Of a stretch of DNA of 64,000 bases, positions 17,927 through 26,633 are shown in pieces. The stretch spans positions 1-64,000 of the forward strand of contig NZ_JAGGOJ010000010.1 of assembly GCF_018614575.1 (NCBI RefSeq). The letters run 5' to 3'. Made by a program: the position numbers and the translations under genes. The first letter of the stretch is position 1. Every line of letters starts with the position of its first letter. Source of the stretch: Streptomyces sp. ISL-10. Lineage in GTDB: Bacteria; Actinomycetota; Actinomycetes; Streptomycetales; Streptomycetaceae. The notes below the pieces were generated by a model. It was not told the DNA's origin. It worked only from the letters and a program-made list of their open reading frames with translations, and did no database searches.

Positions 17927-18406
17927 ATGACCGGTGAGTGGCGAAGGGATCGGATCGGTGCCGCTCTGCGGGGCGAGAACCCGACCGTGCTGCGAAGGCT
18001 CGATTCGGGGTTCGCGGTGATCGGCGACGTTCAGTTCCTGCCGGGTTACTCGGTTCTTCTGGTGGATGAACCGAATGTGCAGCGGTTGAGCGACCTTCCG
18101 AAGGTCAAGCGGTCGTCGTTCCTGTCCGACATGGACCGGCTGGGCGAAGCGGTCGAGCGAGCGTGCCGGCGGCTGGACCCGGCTTTTCGGCGGGTCAATC
18201 TGGAGATCCTGGGGAACACCGACCCGTTCTTGCATGCGCATGTCTGGCCTCGGTTCGAGTGGGAACCCGCTGAGCTGGTGCGCCGCCCGGTGTGGCTCTA
18301 CCCGCGTGACAGGTGGAGCGACGAGCAGTACAGGCTCGGCCCGCACCACGACGCCTTGCGGGATGCGATCGGCGGCGAACTGGATCAGTTGCGCTCGACA
18401 GCCTGA
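17927..18406 (+). CDS. HIT-family (histidine triad) hydrolase
   Basis: 159 aa. NLEILGNTDPFLHAHVWPRF carries the HxHxxxR form of the histidine triad, and GFAVIGDVQFLPGYSVLL is the usual beta segment. HIT proteins hydrolyse or transfer nucleotides (for example Ap4A or nucleotide phosphoramidates) in the cytoplasm. This Streptomyces-type member is full length. TAGGGT six bases before the ATG with no ribosome site suggests a leaderless mRNA. Confidence 0.85.
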   Translation: MTGEWRRDRIGAALRGENPTVLRRLDSGFAVIGDVQFLPGYSVLLVDEPNVQRLSDLPKVKRSSFLSDMDRLGEAVERACRRLDPAFRRVNLEILGNTDPFLHAHVWPRFEWEPAELVRRPVWLYPRDRWSDEQYRLGPHHDALRDAIGGELDQLRSTA

Positions 18407-18530
18407 AGGCATGGTCTGTCGACTCGTCGGGGCACGGCCCTCACGACACGCACCGGTACGGAGCCGTGCGAGCCGTGCCAGGCCGTCCCCCACGCGCCGC
18501 CTCTGCGGTGCCACCACGGAGGTTCGGACG

Positions 18531-18764
18531 ATGCAGCACACCCGCGCCCGGCACGCCGTTCTCGGCGTGCTCGCCGCGCTCGTTCTCCTTCCGCCCGCGG
18601 CCTGCGGCGGCGGGTCCCCGGCCGGTCAGGGCGACTCAATGGACCCGGCGCCTTCCCCGTCCCGACCGACGTCCCCGGCCGAGGAGCGCCTCTCGGTCCG
18701 CAGCCCCGGCCTTCATCCTGACCGGCGAGAACATCGACAACTGCGCCCGGTTCATCGGGCCTGA
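18531..18764 (+). pseudogene. Lipoprotein gene start, probably frameshifted
   Basis: An ATG with CGGAGG upstream opens MQHTRARHAVLGVLAALVLL followed by lipobox LPPAACGGG, a convincing lipoprotein signal. After ~50 residues the frame degenerates and stops at 18764. A different frame in the same region reads AFILTGENIDNCARFIGPDD, which looks like the expected mature domain. A frameshift near 18700 is likely, and any remainder is cut short by the convergent reductase gene. Confidence 0.45.
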
Positions 18765-18845
18765 TGACAGCGACTCGGCACCCTGCCCCGACAGGGGCCG
18801 GCCCGGCCGCCTCGACGCCCAACAGCAGCCCGCGCGAGGAGGTGG

Positions 18846-19418
18846 TCAATGGACGACGTCGAAGACGTTCTTCTGCAGGCCGTTGGCGTAGACCTCGTGC
18901 TCGACGAGCTTGAGCTTCTGGGTGTCCTTGTCCGTGTCGCTGAACAGACGCTTGCCCGCGCCGAGCAGGAGCGGGTAGACGAGCAGGTGGTATCGGTCGA
19001 TCAGGCCGGCGTCCGAAAGGGTGCGGTTGAGGGTGGCACTGCCGTGGACGATGATCGGGCCGCCCTCTGTCTGCTTCAGCGCGGCGACCTCCTCGAGCGT
19101 GCGCAGGATCGTCGTCTCACCCCAGTTCGACACCAGGTCGTTCTCGGTGAGGGTGGTGGAGACGACGTACTTCGGCATCGCCTTGTAGCGGGCGAACTCG
19201 TCCATGCCCGGCCACACCGGGCTGAACGCCTCGTAGCTGACCCGGCCCATCAGCATCGCCGTGGCCTCCTCCTGCTCCCGGCCCTTGATGTCGAACGCCT
19301 CCGGGACGAACTCGATGTCCTTGAAGGTCCACCCCGAGTTCCGGTAACCGGGCTCCCCGCCCGGGGCCTCCACGACGCCGTCGAGCGAGACGAAAGCGGT
19401 GCTGATCAGGGTGCGCAT
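18846..19418 (-). CDS. Dihydrofolate reductase-like protein (RibD C-terminal domain)
   Basis: 190 aa from MRTLISTAFVSLDGVVEAPG. The RibD_C fold is shown by the first strand plus SLDG, MLMGRVSYEAFSPVW, KYVVSTTL, GGPIIVHGSATLNRTL and LVYPLLLGAGKRLF. These NADPH-binding reductases resemble DHFR and the riboflavin reductase RibG, but stand-alone forms have no assigned substrate. It has no operon partner here. Confidence 0.88.
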   Translation of the reverse strand: MRTLISTAFVSLDGVVEAPGGEPGYRNSGWTFKDIEFVPEAFDIKGREQEEATAMLMGRVSYEAFSPVWPGMDEFARYKAMPKYVVSTTLTENDLVSNWGETTILRTLEEVAALKQTEGGPIIVHGSATLNRTLSDAGLIDRYHLLVYPLLLGAGKRLFSDTDKDTQKLKLVEHEVYANGLQKNVFDVVH

Positions 19419-19639
19419 CTCACAACTCCCAGGTGTTTCAAGGCTGTGGGTCAACAGAATCGGTCGGTGCTTGCTTCGACCTCGAGGCCGGAGTGCACCA
19501 CCTGTCACTGACTGACTGCCGACCGCGGAAAAACTCATCGGTCGCTGATCATATGGCCGGCTCGCACAGGCAGCAGGCCCTCGGGGCCGTGCGGCCGCGG
19601 CGACGCCCTGATCCGGTTGAACGTACTGCGGGGCAGCCC

Positions 19640-19674
19640 GGCCGGGTCACCCTCGAATCGAGGGCGACCCGGCC
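19640..19674. terminator. Hairpin terminator after the M6 protease gene
   Basis: GGCCGGGTC pairs with GACCCGGCC, followed inward by CCCTCG/CGAGGG around a 3-base loop with one internal mismatch. It lies 20 bp beyond the protease stop at 19694. The near-symmetric stem could stop transcription from both sides. Confidence 0.7.
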
Positions 19675-19693
19675 GTCACCGTGCCTGGCGCTG

Positions 19694-22012
19694 TCAGCGC
19701 GCCGCCGGGTTGACCACGGTGACCGTCAGGTCGTCACCGGCGTCGCCGGTCACCGTGACCTGCACGCCGTGGCCCGCGACCTTGACGCTGGCCTGCGGCG
19801 CCGACGTGTCGTAGTACGCGTTCGGGTCGGTGTCGTCGAAGACCGGGATGCCCGGAACCGACGGCGCGCAGGCCGCCTTCGTCACGACGGTCTGGTTCGG
19901 TCCGTTGCCCGACAAGACCTCCTTGTGGAGGCAGGTCGCGTCGGTGGCCTCCAGGCCGAAGGTCGCGTCGAACGGCTGGCGCCGGTTGCTCGGCGCGGTG
20001 CCGTCGTCGTAGCGGAACGGCGCCGGGCGGGCGTCGACGGCCATCGCCGAGCCGCCGCCGGGGTGCGCGCTGACGTTGTTGTCGTCGAAGGACCGGTCGA
20101 CGTACCAGACGAGCATGCCGTTCTGGTACGTGAAGAATTCGACCCAGTCCGGTGCCGTGATGCCCTTGCTGAACTGGTAGGGGCCCTCGGCGAGGAGCTG
20201 GTCGCTGCCGGTGTACTCGCGGTTCTCGACGAGGTAGTAGCGCGGGTACGTGGCCGTCTCCGTGCCGGTCGAGATCTTCCACCTGCCGGTCGCCGTCCAG
20301 CCGCCGGCGCCCTGCTCGACGTCGTCGGTCAGCAGCGTGGTGCCGCCGGAAGAGAGCGTGATGTCGTCCAGGAACGCACCGGCGAAGTGCACGCCGCCGT
20401 CGGTCTGGTAGCGGAAGCGGAACAGCGATGGCTTGCCCTGGGAGTCGTACGTGTGGCGCAGCGTCGTCCACTTGCCGGCCGAAGAGCCGTCGACGGCCGC
20501 GCCCGCGCGCTGCCAGTTGGCCCCGCCGTCGAGGGAGTACTCGGCGAAGAGGTAGTCGAAGTCGGCCTCGATCTCGTACCAGGCGCTCGCCTTGACGGTG
20601 ACGCGCGAGGCGGCGGGGACGGAGCGGGTGAGGGACTGGTTGAGGCCGTCGGCCGAGCCGGTCCACCAGGCGTGGGCGCCCGAGGTGGGCGTGGCGTACG
20701 AGGTGCTGCTGGTCTTGTCGGGCAGGGCGACGCGGACGGCCTGTTCCTTTCCGGTGACGTGGAGCTGCGCCGGGTTGAGGGTGAAGCTCCCCGACGTTCC
20801 GAGCGGGGCGTCCGCATAGTCCAGCCAGCCCAGGAACAGCTTCTCCTCGGCCCCCATCAGGCCCGGATGGGTGCCGATGCCCGCGTTGGCGGCGGCACCG
20901 TGGCTCAGCCAGGAGCCGGAGCTCATCAGGGTCCAGAAGGCGGTGGAGTTCTCGCCACCGCCCGTGTCGTAGTAGTCCGGCAGGCCGAGGTCGTGGCCGA
21001 ACTCGTGGCAGAAGACGCCGAGTCCGCCGTTCTCTCCCTCGGTGGTGTAGTCGCCGAGCCAGTACTTCGACTGGCCGATGCGTGCGCCGCCCGCCTTGTT
21101 CCGGGTGCCGGACACGTCCGGGCCGGTCAGGCCGTAGTCGTCGCCATTGACGTACCAGCGGTGGGACCAGATGGCGTCCTCGCCCTGCGCACCGCCCCCG
21201 GCGTCCTCGCCCATGCCGGCGTGGACGGCCTGGAAGTGGTCGATGTAGCCGTCGGCCTCGTCGAAGTTGCCGTCGTGGTCCCAGTCGTTGCGGTCCCAGA
21301 CGTCGAACTGGGCGAGGTGGGCGTCGATCTCGGCGGGGGTCTTGCCGGCCGCGATCTGGGCGTCCCACCAGGCATTGCCGGTGTCCTGGACGAAGGCCCA
21401 CGAACCGCCGTTGTCCTCCACGGCGTTGTCGCCGTACCAGGAGGCGTTGTAAGGGACCTTGACCCAGTCCTCGACGGTGTTGGTCACCGAGTAGCGGCCG
21501 TTCGACAGCTTCTCGTAGTACGTCTTCATGGACTCGCCGGAGCCGTTGAAGAGGTTCTCGTAGTACGCCTTGTCGAAGTCGGCGGTCCAGGCGTTGGAGT
21601 TGTCCACGCTCCGGTCGGGCTGGGCGATCTGGTTGTGCAGCGGGCCGGGGACGGTGCCGTACTTGCCGGCGCTCTGGTCGCCGAACTCGGAGAGGATGGT
21701 GAAGATCTTCTCCTGGCGGACGGCCGTGGTGGTCTCGGTCTCCACGAACTTGCCGGGCGCGACCTCGACTACGCCACGGGCGTTCGCCTTGGCCTTCCCC
21801 TTGGCGATCCTGTCGATCGCCTGCTTGCGCAGCTCGGTGCGCTGCTTCGTGAGCGGTCCGGGACGGTTGTCGGAGCGGGGCGCGGCAGCGGTGGCTCCGG
21901 CGGTCTCCGACGAGGCATCCCGGGCCTCCTGCGCGGCGGCGGGCTGTTGCCCCGCGGCGAGGAGGGCAGCGAGCACCGACCCGAGGGTCATGCCCACGAC
22001 AGATCTCTTCAC
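19694..22012 (-). CDS. Secreted immune inhibitor A-type M6 metalloprotease
   Basis: 772 aa from a GTG at 22012 with AAAGGGATC upstream, opening a signal peptide (MKRSVVGMTLGSVLAALLAA). The peptidase M6 domain carries the zinc motif CHEFGHDLGLPDYYD (HExxHxxGxxD) near residue 334. The propeptide includes GKFVETETTTAVRQEKIFTI. Downstream lie MAM/jelly-roll-like segments (YLFAEYSLDGGANWQ, AGAFLDDITLSSGG) and a C-terminal domain with paired cysteines. InA-type enzymes degrade extracellular proteins. The gene stands alone with a strong hairpin downstream. Confidence 0.93.
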   Translation of the reverse strand: MKRSVVGMTLGSVLAALLAAGQQPAAAQEARDASSETAGATAAAPRSDNRPGPLTKQRTELRKQAIDRIAKGKAKANARGVVEVAPGKFVETETTTAVRQEKIFTILSEFGDQSAGKYGTVPGPLHNQIAQPDRSVDNSNAWTADFDKAYYENLFNGSGESMKTYYEKLSNGRYSVTNTVEDWVKVPYNASWYGDNAVEDNGGSWAFVQDTGNAWWDAQIAAGKTPAEIDAHLAQFDVWDRNDWDHDGNFDEADGYIDHFQAVHAGMGEDAGGGAQGEDAIWSHRWYVNGDDYGLTGPDVSGTRNKAGGARIGQSKYWLGDYTTEGENGGLGVFCHEFGHDLGLPDYYDTGGGENSTAFWTLMSSGSWLSHGAAANAGIGTHPGLMGAEEKLFLGWLDYADAPLGTSGSFTLNPAQLHVTGKEQAVRVALPDKTSSTSYATPTSGAHAWWTGSADGLNQSLTRSVPAASRVTVKASAWYEIEADFDYLFAEYSLDGGANWQRAGAAVDGSSAGKWTTLRHTYDSQGKPSLFRFRYQTDGGVHFAGAFLDDITLSSGGTTLLTDDVEQGAGGWTATGRWKISTGTETATYPRYYLVENREYTGSDQLLAEGPYQFSKGITAPDWVEFFTYQNGMLVWYVDRSFDDNNVSAHPGGGSAMAVDARPAPFRYDDGTAPSNRRQPFDATFGLEATDATCLHKEVLSGNGPNQTVVTKAACAPSVPGIPVFDDTDPNAYYDTSAPQASVKVAGHGVQVTVTGDAGDDLTVTVVNPAAR

Positions 22013-22225
22013 GTTGCGATCCCTTTCGCATGTATGCGTCGCATGGTTCGCGTGATTCCGTGTGGTGCTTGGGGTCTCCCCAGGCCCGCATGGCCCAGGG
22101 GAAGGATCGCCTGGGGGAACGATCGCCGCAGAGTCTGGCATGAAGAGAGGCGTCCCGAGGAGAGGGAAAGACCGTAATTCCGCGCCGACTTGCGCGGTAC
22201 GACGCAAGGACGTTGCGCACGGCGA

Positions 22226-22261
22226 CCGGATGGCCGGATGGCCGGATGGCCGGATGGCCGG
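22226..22261. repeat. Tandem repeat of CCGGATGG (4.5 copies)
   Basis: Four perfect copies of the 8-bp unit plus a half unit, in the upstream region of the M6 protease gene. Octamer arrays can vary in length by slippage. There is no sign that it is translated in a real gene. Confidence 0.85.
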
Positions 22262-22330
22262 GCGCTCAGGGGGCGCCTCGGATGGACCACGCCTGCAGTG
22301 GGGCGCGCAAGGATTCCGAGGAATCCCACG

Positions 22331-22757
22331 ATGCCGGTGCGTCCCGACCTACGGGTGGCCCTTGCCTCGCCGCGGCGCACGGTCGAGGGCATCCTCCGCG
22401 TCGCCGAGGCCGAGCGCGGCGGCGGGGCCCGGCCTGCTCACCGGCGGGGTGCCGGGTCCATCGCCGAGTCGACCGGAAACCCGGTGATGGTCTCGACGGT
22501 CCGCTGCCTCGGCGAGGTGCTGCGCAGCGGCATCCGAGTCACGCGGACGAACGAGGCGCGACGGGGCGACTTCATCGAGGCGGTCAGGCAGGAGCACCAC
22601 GCCATCGTGTCCGCGATCGAGTCCGGCGACGCCGAGGCGGCCCGGGCCGCCGTGCGCCGTCACACGGGGCACGCCGCCTCGCGGCTGCGGGACGCGGACG
22701 AGGGGTTCTGGAACCAGACCGGGGCATCCACGTGGATCTCGACTCCGCTCCCTGACG
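22331..22757 (+). pseudogene. GntR/FadR-type regulator fragment (FCD ligand domain)
   Basis: From an ATG at 22331 the frame reaches STGNPVMVSTVRCLGEVLRS, GDFIEAVRQEHHAIVSAIES and GDAEAARAAVRRHTGHAASR, the diagnostic second half of an FCD domain. There is no winged-helix DNA-binding domain, and the first ~45 residues are not FCD-like. The frame has no stop near the expected end, but a strong hairpin follows at 22777, marking the original gene end. It is best seen as a decayed regulator. Confidence 0.55.
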
Positions 22758-22776
22758 ACACAGCAGCAGGCCCCGA

Positions 22777-22815
22777 GCGGGTGCCGGGCCGGTGCACGAC
22801 CGGCCCGGCACCCGC
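22777..22815. terminator. Strong hairpin terminator
   Basis: A 17-bp perfect stem (GCGGGTGCCGGGCCGGT with its complement) around a 5-base loop, directly after the FCD remnant. It has no T-tract, as is common in Streptomyces. Confidence 0.7.
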
Positions 22816-23357
22816 TAGGCCACGTCCTGGCCGGTTCGGCCGGTGTGGCGTAGGCCGGCGAGCCCCTGCTGCCGAGGTGGATGGATGTGGCCGTCCGTCG
22901 CGGGAACACCGCCGAGCTGCCCGACCCGCAGGTCGGCGGACGTTGTCGCAGCCCTCTCCCCCGGCTGACCCACTCGGCTGGCCCACCGGTCCGCCGAGGT
23001 TTGGCGGAAGGTGGACTGGACAACCGCACAGTCGGGGCCTGGGTACGGGATGGAGGGATGCGCCTCCCTTCGGCGGTCCCACGAACCCACACGGGTACGA
23101 GGTGCTGACCATGACGCTTCCGATCCGACGCGGCGGCACGGCCGAAGAGGAGCGGACCTGAGCGACGGCCTCCGCATGGGGCGCATCCCCGAGCACGGAG
23201 GCGTTCGAGCGGCGCAAGGTCAAACAGAAGAGTGGTGCCGCACGAGCCCAGGAGACACGAGCCCAGGAGGCGCTCTCCCGGCTTGCCGCCGGTCGCGTAC
23301 CTGCTCGTGGGCCGGTCGGCGGCCACGTTCGGGCAGAGGGGTCAGGAGGTGTCGCAC
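22816..23357. other. Intergenic region before the MBL-fold gene
   Basis: About 540 bases with no recognisable gene. CAGGAGACACGAGC and AGGAG-like repeats occur near 23247-23275 without a coding frame of known type. Confidence 0.4.
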
Positions 23358-24134
23358 GTGGCGTCACGTCTGCGGTTGACTTTGCTCGGGGTGGGCGCGA
23401 TGAATTCGCCGCGCTACGCACCGGCAGGTCTGCTGCTCCGCCACGGACGCCGCTCGGTCGCCTTCGACGCCGGGCCCGGTGCCGATCCGCCGCCGCGCCT
23501 GGACGGCTGGCTGGTAACCGACGAGCGGGCCGAGCTCAGGTCGGCCCTCCGCCGCACGGCGGCGGACCGTGACGTGCCGCTCCGCATGGGCGACCTGGAC
23601 CTGGGCGACGTGCGTATCCGCGCGTGTCCGGTGGTCCACACCTCGCATCCCGCCTGCGGATACCGGATCGAACTCGACGGGATGGTGGCCGTGTGGGCGC
23701 CGGAGTTCTGGACCTTTCCGGCCTGGGCGGCGGGCGCCGACCTGATGTTCGCGGAGGCGGCCGGCTGGGATCGGCGGATCCGCTTCCGCGGCGGGGTCGG
23801 TGGCCATGCCCACGTACAGGAGATCGGCCCCGAGGCGGTGCGGCACCGGGTACGGCGCCTGGTGTACGCCCACATCGGCCGGCCGTGCCTGCGGGCGATG
23901 GACGCGGGGCGACGCCCCGAATGGGGCGAGTGGGGCCGCGAGGGCAGGACGTACACGCTGCCATCAGCCGGGGCCGGCGTACCGGAGCAGACCGCGGGGC
24001 GGCCGACCCCGGCCGACTCCCCCAGCGACACCGGCGGCGAGTCCGCGGGCGACAAGGCCGGACCGGCGGCCGAGGAGGAAGTCGTACACATCCACGCGGA
24101 GGACGATGCCGACGCACCCCCACCCGGGGAGTGA
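23358..24134 (+). CDS. Metallo-beta-lactamase-fold protein with degenerate metal site
   Basis: 258 aa. The GTG at 23358 is chosen because AGGAGG sits eight bases upstream. The N-terminus LRLTLLGVGAMNSPRYAPAG and SVAFDAGPG is the first beta sheet of MBL-fold hydrolases. Where the HxHxDH metal motif should follow, the protein reads LDGWLVTDERAEL, so the main zinc ligands are missing. Later histidines remain in VVHTSHPACGYRI and VYAHIGRPCLRAMDAG. The C-terminal ~70 residues are acidic and disordered. A catalytic role is doubtful; it may bind a ligand or a single metal. The aconitase gene follows 71 bp downstream. Confidence 0.7.
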   Translation: MASRLRLTLLGVGAMNSPRYAPAGLLLRHGRRSVAFDAGPGADPPPRLDGWLVTDERAELRSALRRTAADRDVPLRMGDLDLGDVRIRACPVVHTSHPACGYRIELDGMVAVWAPEFWTFPAWAAGADLMFAEAAGWDRRIRFRGGVGGHAHVQEIGPEAVRHRVRRLVYAHIGRPCLRAMDAGRRPEWGEWGREGRTYTLPSAGAGVPEQTAGRPTPADSPSDTGGESAGDKAGPAAEEEVVHIHAEDDADAPPPGE

Positions 24135-24205
24135 CGGGCCACGAACCGGTGAGGGGCAACGGGCATCCCGCCTCTGGACCGCACACCATGGGAGGCGAAA
24201 ACGCC

Positions 24206-26212
24206 ATGACCGAGCCGCTCACCGCCTCGCACCAGCTCATCGCAGCTCATCTGGTCGACGGCCGGATGGCACCGGGCGAGGAGATCGGCCTGCGGGTCGA
24301 CCAGACCCTGTGCCAGGACGCCACCGGCACGCTCGTGATGCAGGAACTGGAGGCGCTCGGCCTGGACCGGGTGCGTACCGAGCTGAGCGTGCAGTACGTC
24401 GACCACAACATCCTCCAGGCCGACGAGCGCAACGCGGAGGACCATCTCTTCCTGCGCTCCGCCGCGCAGCGCTTCGGCCTCTGGTACTCCAAGCCCGGCA
24501 ACGGCGTCTCCCACCCCACCCATATGCAGCGTTTCGGCGTCCCCGGCAAGACCCTCATCGGCTCCGACTCCCACACCTGCGCCGCCGGCGCGCTCGGCAT
24601 GCTCGCCGTCGGCACCGGCGGCCTCGACGTGGCACGGGCCATGGCCGGCGAGCCGCTGTATCTGCGCATGCCGCACATCTGGGGAATCCGCCTGGAAGGC
24701 GAACTCCCCGACTGGGTCAGCGCCAAGGACGTCATCCTCGAACTGCTGCGCCGCCACGGCGTCAAGGGCGGTCTCGGCCGGATCATCGAGTACCACGGCC
24801 CCGGCCTCGCCGCACTCACCGCGATGGACCGGCACGTCATCGCCAACATGGGCGCCGAACTGGGTGCCACCACCAGCGTCTTCCCCTCCGACGAAGCGGT
24901 ACGGCGGTTCCTGCGCGCGGAGGGCCGCGAAGAGGACTTCAGCCCGCTCACCGCCGAACCCGGCACCCCGTACGACCTCACGGAGGTCATCGACCTCTCC
25001 GCCCTCGAACCGCTGATCGCCGCGCCCACCTCCCCCGGCAACGTCGTCCCGGTCGGCGAGGTTGTCGGCACCCCGGTGAGTCAGGTGGTGATCGGGTCCT
25101 CCGCCAACCCAGGCCTGCGCGACTTCGCCGTCGCCGCCGCGATGGCGAAGGGCCGTCAGACCCACGGCGGGGTCAGCTTCGACGTCAACCCGAGCTCGCG
25201 CGAGGTGCTCCAGGACCTGACCCGGACCGGTGCCACCTTCGACCTCATCGCCGCCGGGGCCCGTATCCACCAGGCCGGCTGCCTCGGCTGCATCGGCATG
25301 GGCCAGGCGCCGGCCGCCGGGCGGCACTCGCTCCGTACCTTCCCCCGCAACTTCCCCGGCCGCTCCGGCACGTCGGACGACTCCGTGTGGCTCTGCTCTC
25401 CGGAGACCGCCACCGCCTCCGCGCTCACCGGGAAGATCACCGACCCCCGGGCCTGGGCACTGCGGCAGGGGGTCGAACCGCCGCACCTGGATCTGCCTGA
25501 ACGGGCCTCGGTCAACCGCGCGATGCTGGAGGCCCCGCCCGCGCCCGAGACCTCCGCCGCGGTGTCTCTTGTCCGCGGCCCGAACATCTCCGCGCTGCCC
25601 GACCTCGACCCCCTGCCGGACGAACTCGACGGACCCGTGCTGCTCAAGGCCGGTGACGACGTCTCCACCGACGAGATCTCACCGGCCGGTGCCCAGGCCC
25701 TGCCCTACCGCTCCAACCTCCCCAGGCTCGCCGACTTTACTTTCACCCGCGTCGATCCCGACTACCCCGACCGCGCCCGGCGCGCGGGCCCTCACGTCAT
25801 CGTGGCGGGCGACAACTACGGCCAGGGCTCCTCCCGCGAACACGCGGCAATCACGCCCCGCCTGCTGGGCCTGCGCGCCGTCATCGCCCGGTCCTACGCC
25901 CGCATCCACTGGCAGAACCTCGCCAACTTCGGAGTCCTGCCCCTGGAGTTCACCGACCCGGCTGACTTCGACCGGATCGACCAGGGCGACCGACTGTCCC
26001 TGACCGGTCTGCGGACCCGGCTCGGCGACGCCCAGGAGGCTCATCTGCTGGTGCACAACACCACCAAGGACGAGGACTACCACGTCACCCACCGGCTCAC
26101 CGATCGGCAACGGTCTGCCGTCCTCGCGGGTGGCGTCATCCCAGCCCTGGCGGCCCGGCAGGCGTCGCCCTCACCGGCGCGTCCGGTCCGCTCGCATGAC
26201 GGTTCGGGATGA
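24206..26212 (+). CDS. Aconitate hydratase, Aquifex-type (short form)
   Basis: 668 aa from an ATG with GGAGG upstream, shorter than the ~900 aa main actinomycete aconitase. The 4Fe-4S cysteines lie in GSDSHTCAAGALGMLAVGTG and AGCLGCIGMGQAP. The swivel domain has VIVAGDNYGQGSSREHAAI and WQNLANFGVLPLEF. It isomerises citrate and isocitrate, or a related hydroxy-acid pair, in the cytoplasm. The length and motif spacing match the putative-aconitase/homoaconitase-like group, so the in vivo substrate could be a citrate analogue. Confidence 0.9.
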   Translation: MTEPLTASHQLIAAHLVDGRMAPGEEIGLRVDQTLCQDATGTLVMQELEALGLDRVRTELSVQYVDHNILQADERNAEDHLFLRSAAQRFGLWYSKPGNGVSHPTHMQRFGVPGKTLIGSDSHTCAAGALGMLAVGTGGLDVARAMAGEPLYLRMPHIWGIRLEGELPDWVSAKDVILELLRRHGVKGGLGRIIEYHGPGLAALTAMDRHVIANMGAELGATTSVFPSDEAVRRFLRAEGREEDFSPLTAEPGTPYDLTEVIDLSALEPLIAAPTSPGNVVPVGEVVGTPVSQVVIGSSANPGLRDFAVAAAMAKGRQTHGGVSFDVNPSSREVLQDLTRTGATFDLIAAGARIHQAGCLGCIGMGQAPAAGRHSLRTFPRNFPGRSGTSDDSVWLCSPETATASALTGKITDPRAWALRQGVEPPHLDLPERASVNRAMLEAPPAPETSAAVSLVRGPNISALPDLDPLPDELDGPVLLKAGDDVSTDEISPAGAQALPYRSNLPRLADFTFTRVDPDYPDRARRAGPHVIVAGDNYGQGSSREHAAITPRLLGLRAVIARSYARIHWQNLANFGVLPLEFTDPADFDRIDQGDRLSLTGLRTRLGDAQEAHLLVHNTTKDEDYHVTHRLTDRQRSAVLAGGVIPALAARQASPSPARPVRSHDGSG

Positions 26213-26633
26213 GCGGGTCGCCGGCTCCTGTAGGGGACCGACGAAATGCGGCTCGCGAGGTGACGGAATGCGCCTGGTGGCCGAAACCTGCCGGGAGATC
26301 TCAGCGTTGCATCACGGTCCTGCTATGTCCTGGGTTGGTCCGTCTGCGGCTACCGTCGCATCGTGGCAACCTTCCGGCCGCAGGGCGGCAAAGTCCTGAC
26401 GGGGACATGCCCGGCGACACCGTCGGGGTGAAGAACGGCTCGATGGCGGCCCACGACGACCAGTTGGCGTTGAGAAGACAGCAGCGACGGCGACGATGGC
26501 GTACGCGGATTGGTGAATCGCCGGTCGACCGGTGTTCGCCCCGTCCTTACTTCCGCACAGCGGCAGTGGGGCTGCTCGTGGGTAGGGATATGGCTGTCCT
26601 CGGCTTCACGGTGATCGACAGAGGGGGATCTTC
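26213..26633. other. Intergenic region between aconitase and the PQQ-like lipoprotein
   Basis: About 420 bases, including the presumed promoter of the lipoprotein gene. No gene or hairpin was recognised. Confidence 0.4.

Noticed and set aside
19433..22177. 900-codon plus-strand frame opposite the M6 protease
   Set aside because: Val/Arg/Gly-rich shadow of a protease that has a signal peptide and zinc motif on the other strand.
23414..25486. 690-codon minus-strand frame across the MBL and aconitase genes
   Set aside because: It crosses two unrelated real genes on the opposite strand and shows no recognisable domain.
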